A DNA stretch of 64,000 bases from Eriocheir sinensis (taxonomy: Eukaryota > Arthropoda > Malacostraca > Decapoda > Varunidae): contig NW_026111837.1 in the NCBI RefSeq assembly GCF_024679095.1, positions 103,501-167,500 on the forward strand. The letters are read 5' to 3'. The position numbers were made by a program, and so were the translations under genes. Below the pieces are notes generated by a model. That model did no database searches, had not been told where the DNA came from, and was given only the letters and a program-made list of their open reading frames with translations. How positions within the stretch are numbered: the stretch's first letter is position 1; every line of letters starts with the position of its first letter. Below, in pieces: positions 1-10,739 of the stretch.

Positions 1-2480
1 CTCGGCGGCCTTTGGTGAGTGAAATTTACCCTTCATAGCCAGTGGATAGCTGCAACCACATAGATTTCTGATCCCAGTATGTATATTTTGGGGGGTGGAA
101 TATTTTAAAGTGAGTGAGATCTTCATTGAGCAAGGGTTGATGTAGGAGAATCAATTATTTCCCCATACAGTATTTAAAGAGACTGACTATTTGGAAAGGC
201 TTCGTACACTCAGAATTTGCCATGTTTAACCCTTGAAAGCTTAGTTCTGGCTAGATATCAAGCTTTAAAGCATCACATTGAGCAAGGGTTGATGTAGGAG
301 AATCAATTATTTCCCCATACAGTATTTAAAGAGACTGACTATTTGGAAAGGCTTCGTACACTCAGAATTTGCCATGTTTATACTTTGAAGCTTAGCACTA
401 GTATATTATTTAGCTCTCACATTCATCACATTGAGGGAGGAGAAGAGAGAAAGAAGTTCATAGGAGAATTAATTACCTCCTCAAACAACATATAAGAAGG
501 ATTTGACTATTTAAAAGGCCTCAAACATAGAATTTGCCATGTCTCTACAGTTGAAGGTCCAGCACTGCTTTTAGTCAAAGTTCTCAAGCTTAAAAAATAA
601 CACGCTTGATGTAAAGGAATGAATTATCTCCCCCAAACTATTTAAAGAGAGATTTTGAGTGCTTGAAGAGGCCTCAGACTCATAGAATTTGCCACGTCCT
701 TACAGTTGAAGGTCCATAGCTGCTTTTAGTCAAAGTTCTTAAGCTTAAAAATAACAAAGGATTAATGTAGAAGAATGATTTACCTGCCCAAACAGTATGT
801 ACTCAGCCCCCTCAAGTCCCCAGTCTCAGCTCCCAATTACCTTTATTCTGGGGGTCAAAGACATTATATATAAGTGTTTTCCCTTCCCGTGTCAGCCCTA
901 AGACCCTCAGGCCCCAGTAATTGGTCACCTAACCTAACCTAGCAAGTGTGTTAGCATAATACTGGCGGTAACATTTTAATTAACCTTTCCAATGAGCAAA
1001 AAGAATTAATATGGAACTATGAATCAAATATCCCCAGCAATTAAGTCTCCACTTTGTTATGTAACATTAGTAAGGGTTCCAGTATATGTTAGATAATTAC
1101 TAGCATTGTCAAGAACAGTTTTAATAGCCTTGTCAAGGGTTGGCCGAGAAAACAATATTATAACAAGCACTGAACTAATTCTTGAGTAATTGGACTGAGA
1201 AAGCCTTGATGGTACTCTATTTTTGCTATATTATAAAAAGTCTATAAGCGATGCCTTGGAAAGCTACCATAAGCAAGGGTTGGTCTAGATTATTGATGTC
1301 CAAGCTATTAATTATATGTATTTTCTCTTACCTGAAGCCCCCTAGCTCAAGCCCCCAGACCCTCGATCAGCCTCTTCCAGACCCCCCCAGTAGCTACCTT
1401 ATTTTCTGGGGGATCAAAACCATTAATTATGTGTTAGTTTTGATAATTACCTGACATTAAGTGTCTTACCATGGGCAGTGTCAGCATTTGTGAAGCCTTA
1501 ATTATCATGAGCATAGTTTTATATCAAGCACTAACTCTTGGGTAAGACTTTGAGAAGGTCTTAATGTACTCAATCTTTGGCATATAAAAACAAGTCTAGC
1601 AATGCCTTAGGAAGATACCATGAGCAAGGGGTGAGTTAGGAAACTGATATACCTATCCCTCAATACTGCATAGACAATGGATCGAGGTCTTGTTCAGTAT
1701 ATATATATCAGGCACAATTGTCCATCTTTTGAGTTAGTTTATCAAAGACATATCACTGAATCTTCTACCATGAGCAAGGGATGAGTTAGCAGCTTGATAT
1801 ATATTCCTTAATACTGCATAGACAATGGATCGAGGGCTTGTTCAGTATATATATCAGGCACAATTGTCCATCTTTTGAGTTAGTTTATCAAAGACATATC
1901 ACAATCTTCTACCATGAGCAAGGGATGAGTTAGCAGCTTGATATATATTCCTTAATACTGCAAAGATAATGGATCGAGGGCTTGTTCAATATATATTATC
2001 ACTCATATAGGTTACAATTGTCCATCTTTTAGTTTATCATAGACATATTACTGAACCTTCCACCATGAGCAAGGGATGAGTTAGCAGCTTGATATATATT
2101 CCTTAATACTATATAGACAATGGAAAGAGGGCTTGTTCAATATATTATCATCAGGCACAATTGTCCATCTTTTGAGTTAGTTTATCAAAGACATATCACT
2201 GAATCTTCTACCATGAGCAAGGGATGAGTTAGCAGCTTGATATATATTCCTTAATACTGCAAAAATAATGGAAAGAGGGCTTGTTCAATATATATTATCA
2301 CTCATATAGGTTACAATTGTCCATCTTTTAGTTTATCAAAGACATTACTGTATCTTGTACCATGAGCAAGGGCCTTAGGGTGACTTATAGGAGATAGTTA
2401 TACATTCCTATGTGTTTCATAGAGGAAAGGAAGAGATCTAGAATGATATATATTCTAAGGGTTCTTCATCTCTTATAGTT
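1..2480 (+). repeat. Diverged ~150-bp tandem repeat domain
   Basis: The block GAGCAAGGGTTGATGTAGGA recurs near 128 and 280, then as weaker relatives (CATAAGCAAGGGTTGGTC near 1,266; CATGAGCAAGGG from 1,619 on). The spacing is about 150 bp. Shared pieces include AGAATTTGCCATGT and TTGAAGCTTAG. I see no coding potential; the 67-residue frame at 1,251-1,454 is unsupported. Confidence 0.7.
1620..2370 (+). repeat. 148-bp tandem repeat, five copies
   Basis: TGAGCAAGGG occurs at 1,620, 1,771, 1,915, 2,066, 2,214 and 2,363, so the period is 144-151 bp. Each unit carries GATATATATTCCTTAATACT, then GGGCTTGTTCA, then ACAATTGTCCATCTTTT. Confidence 0.9.
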
Positions 2481-2640
2481 AATTAGTTCAGCAGTGAAAA
2501 TCAGTTTTATGCTGAGTGCTGAGTAGCCTTGATGTCGATCGGCCAACACGTACCTCAAGTCAGCATGCATTTGTGTTATAAGGTCAATAAACTCATGGCC
2601 CAGAATCAGTCAGCATTTATGAAGTCGGCATTTAAAGTCA

Positions 2641-2642
<2 letters not shown>

Positions 2643-2702
<60 letters not shown>
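2643..2702 (+). repeat. (TC)n microsatellite
   Basis: About 30 uninterrupted TC dinucleotides. The mirror copy is (GA)n at about 31,745-31,809, slightly longer. Confidence 0.95.
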
Positions 2703-2705
<3 letters not shown>

Positions 2706-3109
2706 CAGCACGGCTTAATATGATATCAGCCCTTATTGATGTTGCCGTTAAGTACAGCATTAACTCATGCATGCAGGGGACGAGAAAGCTGAAAAAAAAA
2801 GTAAAATGACGAGGCGGAAGAATTATATATGGCGAGCGATCGAGTCCATTGGCGGGGGTGTTGCCATTCTGAGAAAAAAAACTTGTTATTTTCTCGTAAG
2901 TCTATATATTAGAGAATTTCATCCATCCCTGTGTCTCGGTATGGTAGGTCACAGGTCAAGTCATGCAATAGACATGTTCCGTACGAGTGTGGTGACTCCG
3001 GAAACAATATATCAGTAGCGTGCCGAGGTGACCGATCAGCTGATTAAAACAGCTGATTGGGTACGCGGAGGTTTAAACATTACGTCATAGCTTTCGGATG
3101 GGTTAAATT

Positions 3110-3420
3110 TACAGATTTACATAGAAAATCAGACCCCAGGGTCCAGACTAAGTGGCCTGTCCTTAAACTAAGTGATTCTACATTAATCCGATGGCTCCAT
3201 AACGTTGCATTTCAACTCTAGTTAATATATTGAGTTGAAGGAAGTGACGGCCGATCGAGCTTGTTTTTAAAGGAGATCAATCGTGTGACCACTGAAGGAA
3301 GGCAGGGAGCTTATTCCATTCTCGCACTACAACGTTAATTGGTGAAGAAAAATTTGGTTCAGTCTGAATTTACTTGTCTACATTTGAGTTTTACGCCTTA
3401 ATTTGTTCCTCGTACGCAAA
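3110..3420 (-). mobile_element. LINE 3' end fragment
   Basis: On the minus strand this reads as a decayed retrotransposon C-terminus (words such as SFKNKLDR and NATLWSHRINVESLSLR in a frame with stops) followed by the untranslated tail CTGATTTTCTATGTAAATC. A related tail lies in the opposite orientation at 4,262-4,440. The FK-x-LD word near the end is typical of non-LTR retrotransposon C-termini. The assignment comes from memory of such tails, so the superfamily is not given. Confidence 0.5.
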
Positions 3421-3644
3421 GTGTCATCAATCATGAACAATGTTGATCTGTCTACATTCGTGAAACATATGGAGCCAAGCTCAGCAAATTCAGCATGGCC
3501 CAGAATTTCTTTAAGTCGGCATGGTCTGAAGTCAGCATGGCCTATAGCTGGCTCGATCCCCCAACTCAGCATGTCGGTACAGGAAGCTTTTTTGTAGCGA
3601 TATGTTTAATTCAACTCAGCCTATGACCTTTTCTGAGCTCAGCA

Positions 3645-3810
<166 letters not shown>

Positions 3811-4261
3811 GTGTTTAATTATGAACAATTAAGTCAGCAATGCTCACTCAGAATGGCGCCTAGCTGTTTCTCAATGCTGATCCTATTTTGAACTCAGCAT
3901 GCATTAAAGAGTTACTGATTTCAGTCTGTATAGCCACTCTGAGCTCAGCATGGTGGTCTATATATGACAGCATGATCGTTTTCTTGATATGCTGAGTTCG
4001 GAGTTCAACATGGATTTAAGTTAAGATTAGCATATGAGTCAGCATGGCCATAAGTTTAAATCAGCTTGCATAAGATCGAGTCAGCATGGCTATCTCTTTC
4101 AATGCTGACTTTTTATAGGCTCAGCATAGGAGTTATACAAGTGAACAATGCCGTCATTGAACTCAACTTACTGCATATTGTGACCTTTATTTCAAGTCAG
4201 CATGCATCATGAAGTCAGCATGTGACCGTAAGCTTAAATCAGCTTGATAGCATAAGATATA

Positions 4262-4440
4262 GCATTTCAGCATATATCCTTCAACTTAATATCAACTAGA
4301 GTAGAAATGCAACGTTTTGGAGTCTTCTGATTAATGTAAAATCACTTAGGTTTAAGGACAGACCACCAAGTCTGGACCATGGGGTCTGTGTGGTCTGATT
4401 TTCTATGTAAATCTATGTAAAGGTTGGAACAATTAGTTTT
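4262..4440 (+). mobile_element. LINE 3' end fragment, opposite orientation
   Basis: Shares TCAACTAGAGT, GAAATGCAACGTT, TTAATGTAAAATCACTTAGG, GGACAGACCACC and CTGATTTTCTATGTAAATC with the reverse complement of 3,110-3,240. The two fragments face each other across about 1 kb of TCAGCATG-rich DNA. Confidence 0.5.
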
Positions 4441-5915
4441 GAGGTACAACAATGAGTTTTCCTGTTCCAACGTCCATCTTCCCTTATTAAATATTTCAAA
4501 GCCATTATTTACACGGTTTTAGGTTTAATTAAAGAGAAAAAGCGATATAATTACCAGTTTATACAGGAAGAAACGTTGTAACCAATGGCTTTAAGATCTA
4601 ATTAATACGTGATTCATTTCCCTTCCTCCCTCCCTCTATCTCCCTCCCTCCCTCCCTCCATGCTTCACGTAAGGGAGACTACTAAGTGTATTAAGAACTC
4701 CCTGAAGCCATTATTCCCACATATAAGCTCATTACATCATATTGTAAGCCCGTGCTGAAGAGTGATAGGATTTTATACTTTCTGCAGTTTCGTTCACAAC
4801 ATGTGCCGAGACCCAGACCCAGACCAACCCATTAATAACGAATACTAATGATTCCAAGGCCTTACCGCTGTTATTAAGGCCCCGGCAGGACTTAATTGGG
4901 GTTTACTAATGACAGAACACGCGATAAAAGGGCAAAGGTGCAGTTAAATAGAGTAATTAATGTTTCCGAGGTTAAACTAAAACTATTTATGTCAGCGATA
5001 ATATACCTAAGCACTGCAAAAAAAGCCCTATTAATTAAACATTTCGACCCTATCTCTAAATAAATCTAGTTATTGGAGCGGAAAAGACAGTTCCAGGGTC
5101 ATTTAATTCAAGTACGAGAATCTATTGAGCTGGCAGGAATCATCTCGCAGTCGGAAAATAGCTCGCAAAGGGGGCTTGAAACTGCTTAATTTTCAATATA
5201 TCACTCACTGCTATCGTTTAACTGTCCCTTTGCGACTTCAATACGCTGCAAATACATCAGATAAACACTTAAAATCAGTAGAAGGCTTTAAAACAAACAC
5301 ATAGGAGATTACATAGGAGGAACTGCTCTGAGCTGATACTCACTCCTGGTTTGGGCAATCTCAACGCTTATATATAGATCACAGGTGGTTAAAGAGACAT
5401 AAATCAAGGCAAATTAAGACGTTTTTTGCTGTCTTTACCCCATTGGACATGTGTAGTGGGTAGTATCGCGACTTATTTCCCCGAGGAGGCATTTCTCGTA
5501 CGCACCCGGCCCCAGCCGTGGAGGGAGGAGGCTGGTGTGTTATTTTTGTGTTTTTTGAGGCGAATTATCCTGTTGCCGAGGGAGCCATGCATCTGGAAAC
5601 GGTAAATAGTCCCTCGTGATTGTTTTGGGTGGGTGAGGGCAGTGAATGAAGGCTTGTAATAGGTGGAAATAGGGAAAATGTATCGGTGGGGGTGAGAGGT
5701 GGATTTAAATGGCCGCCGTGGTTGTTCAGAAGTTCATCGTTTTTTACTGATTTCCGGTAAAGTAGAGTACGTGGCGGCACGGGGCTTGAGGGGCAGGGCG
5801 ACACGTGCATTGCATTCCTGTGTGTGAAGTTGGAGAGCGGGATATAAGCCGGTAAGGTCAGAAAGGTCACGTATATAACTGGCTTGGGGTGTCCGGCTCC
5901 ATATATGACCTTAAT
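4441..5915. other. Low-repeat stretch without a recognisable gene
   Basis: Apart from a CCCT-rich tract at 4,617-4,665, I see no tandem structure. A TATA-like CTTATATATAGATC lies at about 5,368. The minus-strand frame 5,565-5,870 (101 residues) is proline-rich and matches nothing I know; its counterpart at 28,573-28,968 has a different C-terminus because of an indel, which argues against coding constraint. Confidence 0.4.
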
Positions 5916-6440
5916 TATTAATGACCTCTAAGACCTTCGGGCACTATGATAGGGAGAACTGAGATGAATGACCTAATGTATGGGGTCAAATGAGGTGTGA
6001 GGGTCTTAAATATTGAATTATGGGCGTTTAGCGGTGAGGTCATAAGGGCGTAACTGGCGGATGGAGCGAACCATATGTGACGTATTATCTCAGTTATCAA
6101 TAACACCTAAGAACTTTGAACACTATGAGAGGGAGAACTAAGCTGAATGACCTAATGTATGGGGTCAAATGAGGTGTGAGGGTCTTAGATATTGAATTAT
6201 GGGCGTTTAGCGGTGAGGTCATAAGGGCGTAACCGGCGGATGTGACGTATTATCTCAGTTATCAATGACACCTAAGAACTTTGAACACTATGAGAGGGAG
6301 AACTAAGCTGAATGACCTAATGTATGGGGTCAAATGAGGTGTGAGTGTCTTAGATATTGAATTATGGGCGTTTAGCGGTGAGGTCATAAGGGCGTAACCG
6401 GCGGATGGGAGCGAACCATACGTGACCTTATATCCGTGAG
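5916..6440 (+). repeat. Three-copy ~170-bp tandem repeat
   Basis: ACCTAATGTATGGGGTCAAA occurs at 5,971, 6,150 and 6,315 (periods 179 and 165). Each unit ends with GGCGTTTAGCGGTGAGGTCA and a GGGCGTAAC-GGCGGAT block. Confidence 0.9.
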
Positions 6441-6825
6441 TTTTGACCAGTGTAAGATGCCTGGGTACTCCTGTATTAAGGATTAGGGTGTATTTGTGTT
6501 GTATTATTGCAGATATGAGGTGTGGGTTGTGTTACTCAGGAAATATTGAAGGTTAACGTGAGCTAGAAGTGTTTTAAGGGTGACTCGTCTAGCGGGCGGG
6601 GTGAATTTTACGAATTTTTCAGATTTATTTATTTCAGTGTTATTTCTCTTGATTTTTATGCGTTTTCATCGTTATGGTTGTGATTTCATGTGTGTCTGAG
6701 GTGGTATTGATGGTGATTGTGGTGATTTTAGGTGATGCATGTGGTGGTGATGACCCGGGGTGGTGAACCTATTAACTCTAAGGGGGAATATGTAGGTTAG
6801 CGTTGTTGCCTTGACCACATGTGCT
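6441..6825. other. No feature recognised
   Basis: AT-rich DNA with GTG-rich runs near 6,690-6,760. I see no gene, repeat array or element end here. Confidence 0.4.
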
Positions 6826-6990
6826 TACCCTAGACCATCGGGTGTCATTCTAGAGTTATACATGCTCCTGGTACTGCGAAGGCTGGCATGAACCTATATT
6901 TTGCCTGTCAATATTTACTTTGCTCTCACAGGAGGTTAAGGTTAAAATCTAAGTTTAATCCAAGGTTAGGATAACTTAGTGATGACCAGT
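6826..6990 (+). repeat. Direct repeat flanking the SINE, copy 1
   Basis: CTAGACCATCGGGTGT to CAAGGTTAGGATAACTTAG recurs at 7,273-7,432. The two copies bracket the SINE at 7,003-7,262 and are too long to be a target-site duplication, so the SINE sits between or within a pre-existing tandem pair. Confidence 0.8.
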
Positions 6991-7002
6991 ATCTTATCCT
7001 AG

Positions 7003-7262
7003 ACCTGGGGGCTTCGTGGTGCAGTGGTTAGCAGTTAGCACACTCGGCTCACTACCGAGAGAGCCTGGGTTCGATTCCCGGGCAGAGTGGGAAAATTTGG
7101 GAGGCTTTTCCGATACCCTATGCCCCTGTCCACCCAGCAGTGTACCAGGTATTAATCGGGGGTTGTGTCCCGTCTCCTGGGATCTGTTCCCTTCTATAAT
7201 TCCTTCCCCTTCTGTCTCTCTCCGGCATATGACCACAGATGTTGCGCCAACTAAATGAAATT
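7003..7262 (+). mobile_element. tRNA-Val-derived SINE
   Basis: The head has pol III promoter words: an A box around TGGTGCAGTGGTTAGCA and a B box GGTTCGATTCC at 7,068-7,078. The anticodon stem-loop CTCGG-CTCACTA-CCGAG carries a CAC anticodon, pointing to tRNA-Val. The D-arm contains a duplicated TTAGCAG, and the acceptor ends do not pair, so this is not a functional tRNA. The body runs through CCCTGTCCACCCAGCAGTGT and ends in ATGAAATTTTCCAACTTTTTT. It lies between direct repeats of its flank. Confidence 0.85.
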
Positions 7263-7272
7263 TTCCAACTTT

Positions 7273-7432
7273 TTTATCCTAGACCATCGGGTGTTATTCT
7301 GGAGGTCTGCTCATGATACCGCGAGGGCCGGAATTGACCTATTTTGTCTGTCAATTTTTATCTTGCTCTCACAGGAGGTAACGTTAAAATCTAAGTTTAA
7401 TCCAAGGTTAGGATAACTTAGTGCTGACCGGG
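7273..7432 (+). repeat. Direct repeat flanking the SINE, copy 2
   Basis: Second copy of 6,826-6,990 with several substitutions (for example TTATTCTGGAGGTC in place of TCATTCTAGAGTT). Confidence 0.8.
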
Positions 7433-7468
7433 CATTTTTTTTTTGTTAATGTTTCCGATATTTTTCAG

Positions 7469-7636
7469 CCCTTGAATATATAAATAAGTGTGAAGTGATG
7501 AGACTTGGGTGTTTTTTCTGGAATAACACCCACTTGTTTAGGATAAATAGGCAGGATAGGCCTCTCACCACACTGCCGTTGATGTCACTGGCGGGAGAGG
7601 TGGCTACGGTCATCTCCATACTCACCGCCTCTTAAA
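7469..7636 (+). other. Exon-like cassette E, unknown
   Basis: A splice-acceptor-like run GATATTTTTCAG ends at 7,468 and is followed by CCCTTGA, the same start as three downstream cassettes. In phase 1 (one base supplied upstream) it reads ALEYINKCEVMRLG and onward for about 55 codons to a stop near 7,634. No domain is recognised and no donor is evident, so it would have to be terminal. The right-arm twin begins at 26,890 on the minus strand. The shared acceptor and phase are the only support. Confidence 0.2.
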
Positions 7637-7710
7637 ATATTGTCTTGGGGTGCAACGCAGTATATATTTGTTTTATTTCATTGTGGTAGTAGAGCGCACG
7701 GCAGGTACGG

Positions 7711-8003
7711 TTAACCCGGTAGCTGTGGGGATCATGTTTCTTAAGTCGGTAGCAGCGATGGGCCAAATTTGTGTCTTTACCGTGTAGCAGCGACGGGCCA
7801 AATTTGTGTCTTTACCGTGTAGCAGCGACGGGCCAAATTTGTGCCATGATATAAACCCCCCAAAATAGATGATACATAATCTGATCACAAATGCTTTATA
7901 TATAATATGAAATGGTTTGTGTGAGGGGTGATTTTTTTCCATTTTTCTTGTTTGGAGGGACCATTAAGAAACATGATCCCTGCTGCTTCCACCACTAGGT
8001 TAA
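7711..8003 (+). mobile_element. piggyBac-like MITE, copy 1
   Basis: Bounded by TTAA at both ends (7,711-7,714 and 8,000-8,003). The 5' end CCCGGTAGC is answered by a degenerate inverted copy at the 3' end. Inside are three copies of a 35-bp unit (CGGGCCAAATTTGTG) and the conserved body CCCCCCAAAATAGATGAT to ATGAAATGGTTTGTGTG. There is no transposase frame. Confidence 0.75.
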
Positions 8004-8317
8004 CGCCCCTCCCCACAACCCGAGAAAAATGACAAAAAAATCATCACACACACAAACCACTTCATAATATATATCAATGCATTTGTGATCAGTTTATGGA
8101 TCATCTATTTATTTATTTATTTATTTATTATTTATTTTTACGTCTTGGCCTATTGCGCCGGTAGGCTTCTTCCCGGTGGATCCTGATGGTCAGTGGTGGG
8201 GTTTATATCCTTCTTAATATATCAAGTTACATATCATGGCAAGAATTTGGCCCGTCGCTGGTACACTGTAAAGCCACAAATTTGGGCCCTTGTTACTACC
8301 AGGTTAAGTTAGGTCTT
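8000..8317 (+). mobile_element. piggyBac-like MITE, copy 2, interrupted
   Basis: Abuts copy 1 in opposite orientation and ends CTACCAGG-TTAA at 8,314-8,317. The body is split at 8,105-8,200 by a SINE 3' end with a (TTTA)n tail, so the SINE arrived later. Confidence 0.65.
8105..8200 (-). mobile_element. SINE 3' end inserted in a MITE
   Basis: On the minus strand: ATCAGGATCCACCGGGAAGA, then CCTACCGGCGCAATAGGCC, AAGACGTAAA and an (AAAT)n tail. The same 3' end closes the SINE at 34,610-34,845. Confidence 0.75.
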
Positions 8318-8575
8318 GTTAGGATAGCTCAGCAAGTTTGGGCAGGTTAGGATAGCTTAGATTTAATTCTCTAAATATATGGTCTTGGGGGGGACACACC
8401 TGGAGATATATTTCTGTTTATATTGTTTTGACAGTGGCTTGCTAAGGCTAGATTAGTTTCATTAAAGTTTCATTAGGTTAGGATGACTTAGATTTAATTC
8501 TCTTTATATATAGTCTGGGATGACACATTGAGGCATATGTTTTTACTTTTTGCATATTTGGCGTCGGAACACAGG

Positions 8576-8815
8576 CTGGGGAAGGAGACGGTGGCTGAGT
8601 GGTTAGCGTGCCGGTCCTGCGTTCACTGCGTCATGGATGAGGAGGGTTTGAATCCACCGCTGCCACAGTCTACCTGTCCTGAAGACCACCACCATCATCC
8701 TGGACTGTATGGGACTGTCCAAGGGAAAGCAAGATGGGGCCGCTATAAACACTTGCCGGCTTGGGCCCACCACCAGGCCCAGCCAAGGGAGGTAAGGAAA
8801 AAAAGTATGGCTAGG
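8576..8815 (+). mobile_element. tRNA-derived SINE
   Basis: The tRNA-like head has GGTGGCTGAGTGGTTAGCG as A box region and GGGTTTGAATCC as B box. The body continues through CCTGTCCTGAAGACCACC and GCCGCTATAAACACTTGCC to CCCAGCCAAGGGAG and a short A-run. The frame across it (98 residues) is a by-product. Confidence 0.75.
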
Positions 8816-8950
8816 TTTGAATAAGTTTTAGGTTAGAATAGCTTAGTATTAAATTATCTTGTAACTATTATTATTGTCAATATTATCATTCCTATTACGC
8901 GTACTATTATCTAGCTTGTAAGGGACTGTATGCATATACAAATACACTGT

Positions 8951-9080
8951 ATTGCCAAGAAACAAGAGGAATTAACTATTTTAATGATAAATATAAGTGA
9001 ATCTCGTTATTGAGGACCAGGAGACAGATTTTGTGTTGGAAGTCCGTAAATATAAGAGGCTGAGTACAACAGTCTGGCAA
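8951..9080 (+). repeat. Dispersed repeat, copy A
   Basis: TATTGCCAAGAAACA, then TATAAGTGAATCTCGTTATTG, AGGACCAGGAGACAG and a GGAAGTC box recur at 58,603-58,725, far outside the inverted repeat. Similarity begins sharply at TATTGCC. The nature of the element is unknown. Confidence 0.8.
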
Positions 9081-9225
9081 TGTTGGCACTGCCTCAAAGT
9101 ATAGGCCTGGCTGTATGTGTAGAGTTATGAGGGGAGAGAGAGAGAGAGGGAGGGTAGAGGAAGAAAAGTATGTAAAAAAACAAATATGAGAGAGAGAGTA
9201 TCAATTAATTATCTTAATTATACAG

Positions 9226-9429
9226 CCCTTGATAGAGAGAGAGATTTTATAATATATTATCCCATGCTGTCTTTCCCAGTACAAGACTTTGAGAGTGGAC
9301 ACATATTTGCAGGTTGGTGTAGCAGTGCTGGGAGGTGCCATAACACAGGGCACTCCTCACCTCAACAACAGTCTCTTCACCGACAAGTAATTCTTCACCA
9401 ACAAGCTTTTCAGCAGCCTGGAGAAATAG
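9226..9429 (+). other. Exon-like cassette A (204 bp), unknown
   Basis: The acceptor-like TCTTAATTATACAG ends at 9,225, and the donor-like AATAG-GTAAGC has its GT at 9,430. The interval is 204 bp (68 codons), open in the frame starting ALDRERDFIIYYP and ending QQPGEI, entering and leaving in the same phase. The middle word SFPVQDFESGHIFAG recurs in the spacer near 16,046-16,120, fused there to a SINE. The right-arm twin has the same length and splice-like ends. No known domain is seen; an exonised or TE-derived cassette is as likely as a host exon. Confidence 0.3.
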
Positions 9430-9594
9430 GTAAGCTTTCTCTACTCATTTCCTGCCCTGCCTTCATTACCCCCGCCAGAAGCCTCCAAAGGGTGAACCCG
9501 TTATATTGAGCTGTAAAATGTTCAGCAGCTCACTTAGTAACCCAGTGTGTTGTAAAATGTTCACTACCTCCCCTTGCTTAGAGGGAAAGGCCTT

Positions 9595-10026
9595 TTAACC
9601 CAGTGGTGGTGGTAGCAGCGGGGATCATGTTTCTTAACCCGGTAGCAGCGGGGATCATGTTTCTTAATGGTCCCCCCAAGCGAGAAAAATGAGAAAAAAA
9701 TCATCCCTCACACAAACCATTTCATAATACATATCAAAGCATTTGTGATCAGTTTACACATCATCTATTTTGGGGGGTTTAAATCATGGCACAAATTTGG
9801 CCCGTTGCTGCTACACGGTAAAGCCACAAATTTGGCCCGTTGCTGCTACACGGTAAAGCCACAAATTTGGCCTGTCGCTGCTACACGGTAAAGCCACAAA
9901 TTTGTCCCATTGCTGCTACACGGTAAAGCCACAAATTTGTTCCATTGCTGCTACACGGTAAAGCCACAAATTTGGCCCGTCGCTGCTACCGGGTAAGAAA
10001 CATGATCCCCGCAGCTACCGTGTTAA
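9595..10026 (+). mobile_element. piggyBac-like MITE, copy 3, with expanded 35-bp core
   Basis: TTAA at 9,595-9,598 and 10,023-10,026. Both ends carry CCCGGTAGCAGCGGGGATCA or its complement, partly duplicated. The core is a run of six 35-bp units (CGGTAAAGCC at 9,816, 9,851, 9,886 and onward), which makes this copy about twice the length of the 216-bp copy at 34.4 kb. Confidence 0.75.
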
Positions 10027-10144
10027 GCATAGGGTGCATGATATATGTTTGCCAAAGTGCTTACTACACACTGGATACATATTATGCATGCAAGATTGGT
10101 TTTGCTTTATAATATAGTTAGATTAATTTGATTTATTTATTCAG

Positions 10145-10390
10145 CCCTTGACAGAGAGGAAAGTAATATTTCTTATTGTACAAGGGACTTACCACAGACA
10201 TGTCGCCAACCTGATTTTGTATAAGTTTAAACCCAGGAATAAGTCACCTCCAATCCTGGCATCAAAGTTCCTTAAGCCCCTAACTCACTCACCGGTGCTA
10301 ATGCAGGAGTCAAGTCATCATTATACAGTAAATATTGGTGTGAAAAAGACTCCTAATATTGGCCGCATCATGTGTGGAAATACATATTAA
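10145..10390 (+). other. Exon-like cassette B, unknown
   Basis: Starts after TTTATTTATTCAG with CCCTTGACAGAGAGG. In the phase used by cassette A it reads ALDREESNISY and stops after 26 codons. In another frame it stays open for 80 codons to 10,390 (words VIFLIVQGTYHRHV and NIGRIMCGNTY). That 80-residue frame has no ATG but is translated identically in the right arm (23,968-24,210). No family is recognised. Confidence 0.25.
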
Positions 10391-10521
10391 AAGGAAGCCT
10401 AGCCAGCAGGGAGGGAGGAGGAGGCTCACTACATGGTTTGGTCTCAAAAGCTAACAGGCTATATTTTCACCTGCAAGGGTAGATATATATTTTTCTACTT
10501 ACTTTTTGCCTTATTTTACAG

Positions 10522-10671
10522 CCTTTGACAGAGAGGAAAGTAACACACACAAACTGATCACAAATGCTTTGATATATAATATGAAATGGTTTGTGTGAGG
10601 GGTGATTTTTTCTCATTTTTCTTGCTGGGAGGGACCATTAAGAAACATGATCCCTGCCACCACCGGGTTAA
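10522..10671 (+). mobile_element. Cassette C joined to a 5'-truncated MITE
   Basis: The acceptor-like TTGCCTTATTTTACAG ends at 10,521, then CCTTTGACAGAGAGG. In the cassette phase it reads AFDREESNTHKLI and stops inside the MITE body. From about 10,555 the sequence is the 3' half of the piggyBac-like MITE, ending CACCGGG-TTAA at 10,668-10,671. Confidence 0.45.
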
Positions 10672-10739
10672 GTTAAAGTTTTCTAAAGAAAGAATTGCTA
10701 CATTACATTTGTAAGTCACTGACACAACAAAAACACTCA

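Noticed and set aside
928..945. CCTAACCTAACCTAG, resembling the arthropod TTAGG telomere repeat
   Set aside because: Only about three units, mirrored at 33,517; there is no array. CCTAACC words are scattered through AT-rich parts of the window.
2529..2723. 64-residue frame preserved in both arms (MMSIGQHVPQVS...)
   Set aside because: It ends in the (TC)n tract, and its twin at 31,640-31,924 has a different length and end; it overlaps the TCAGCATG cluster. No domain.
5565..5870. 101-residue frame, minus strand
   Set aside because: The right-arm twin loses the same reading frame after an indel, and a proline-rich composition without a domain gives no support.
7003..7090. tRNA-Val gene
   Set aside because: A and B boxes and a CAC anticodon loop are present, but the D-arm has a duplication, the acceptor ends do not pair, and a SINE body follows.
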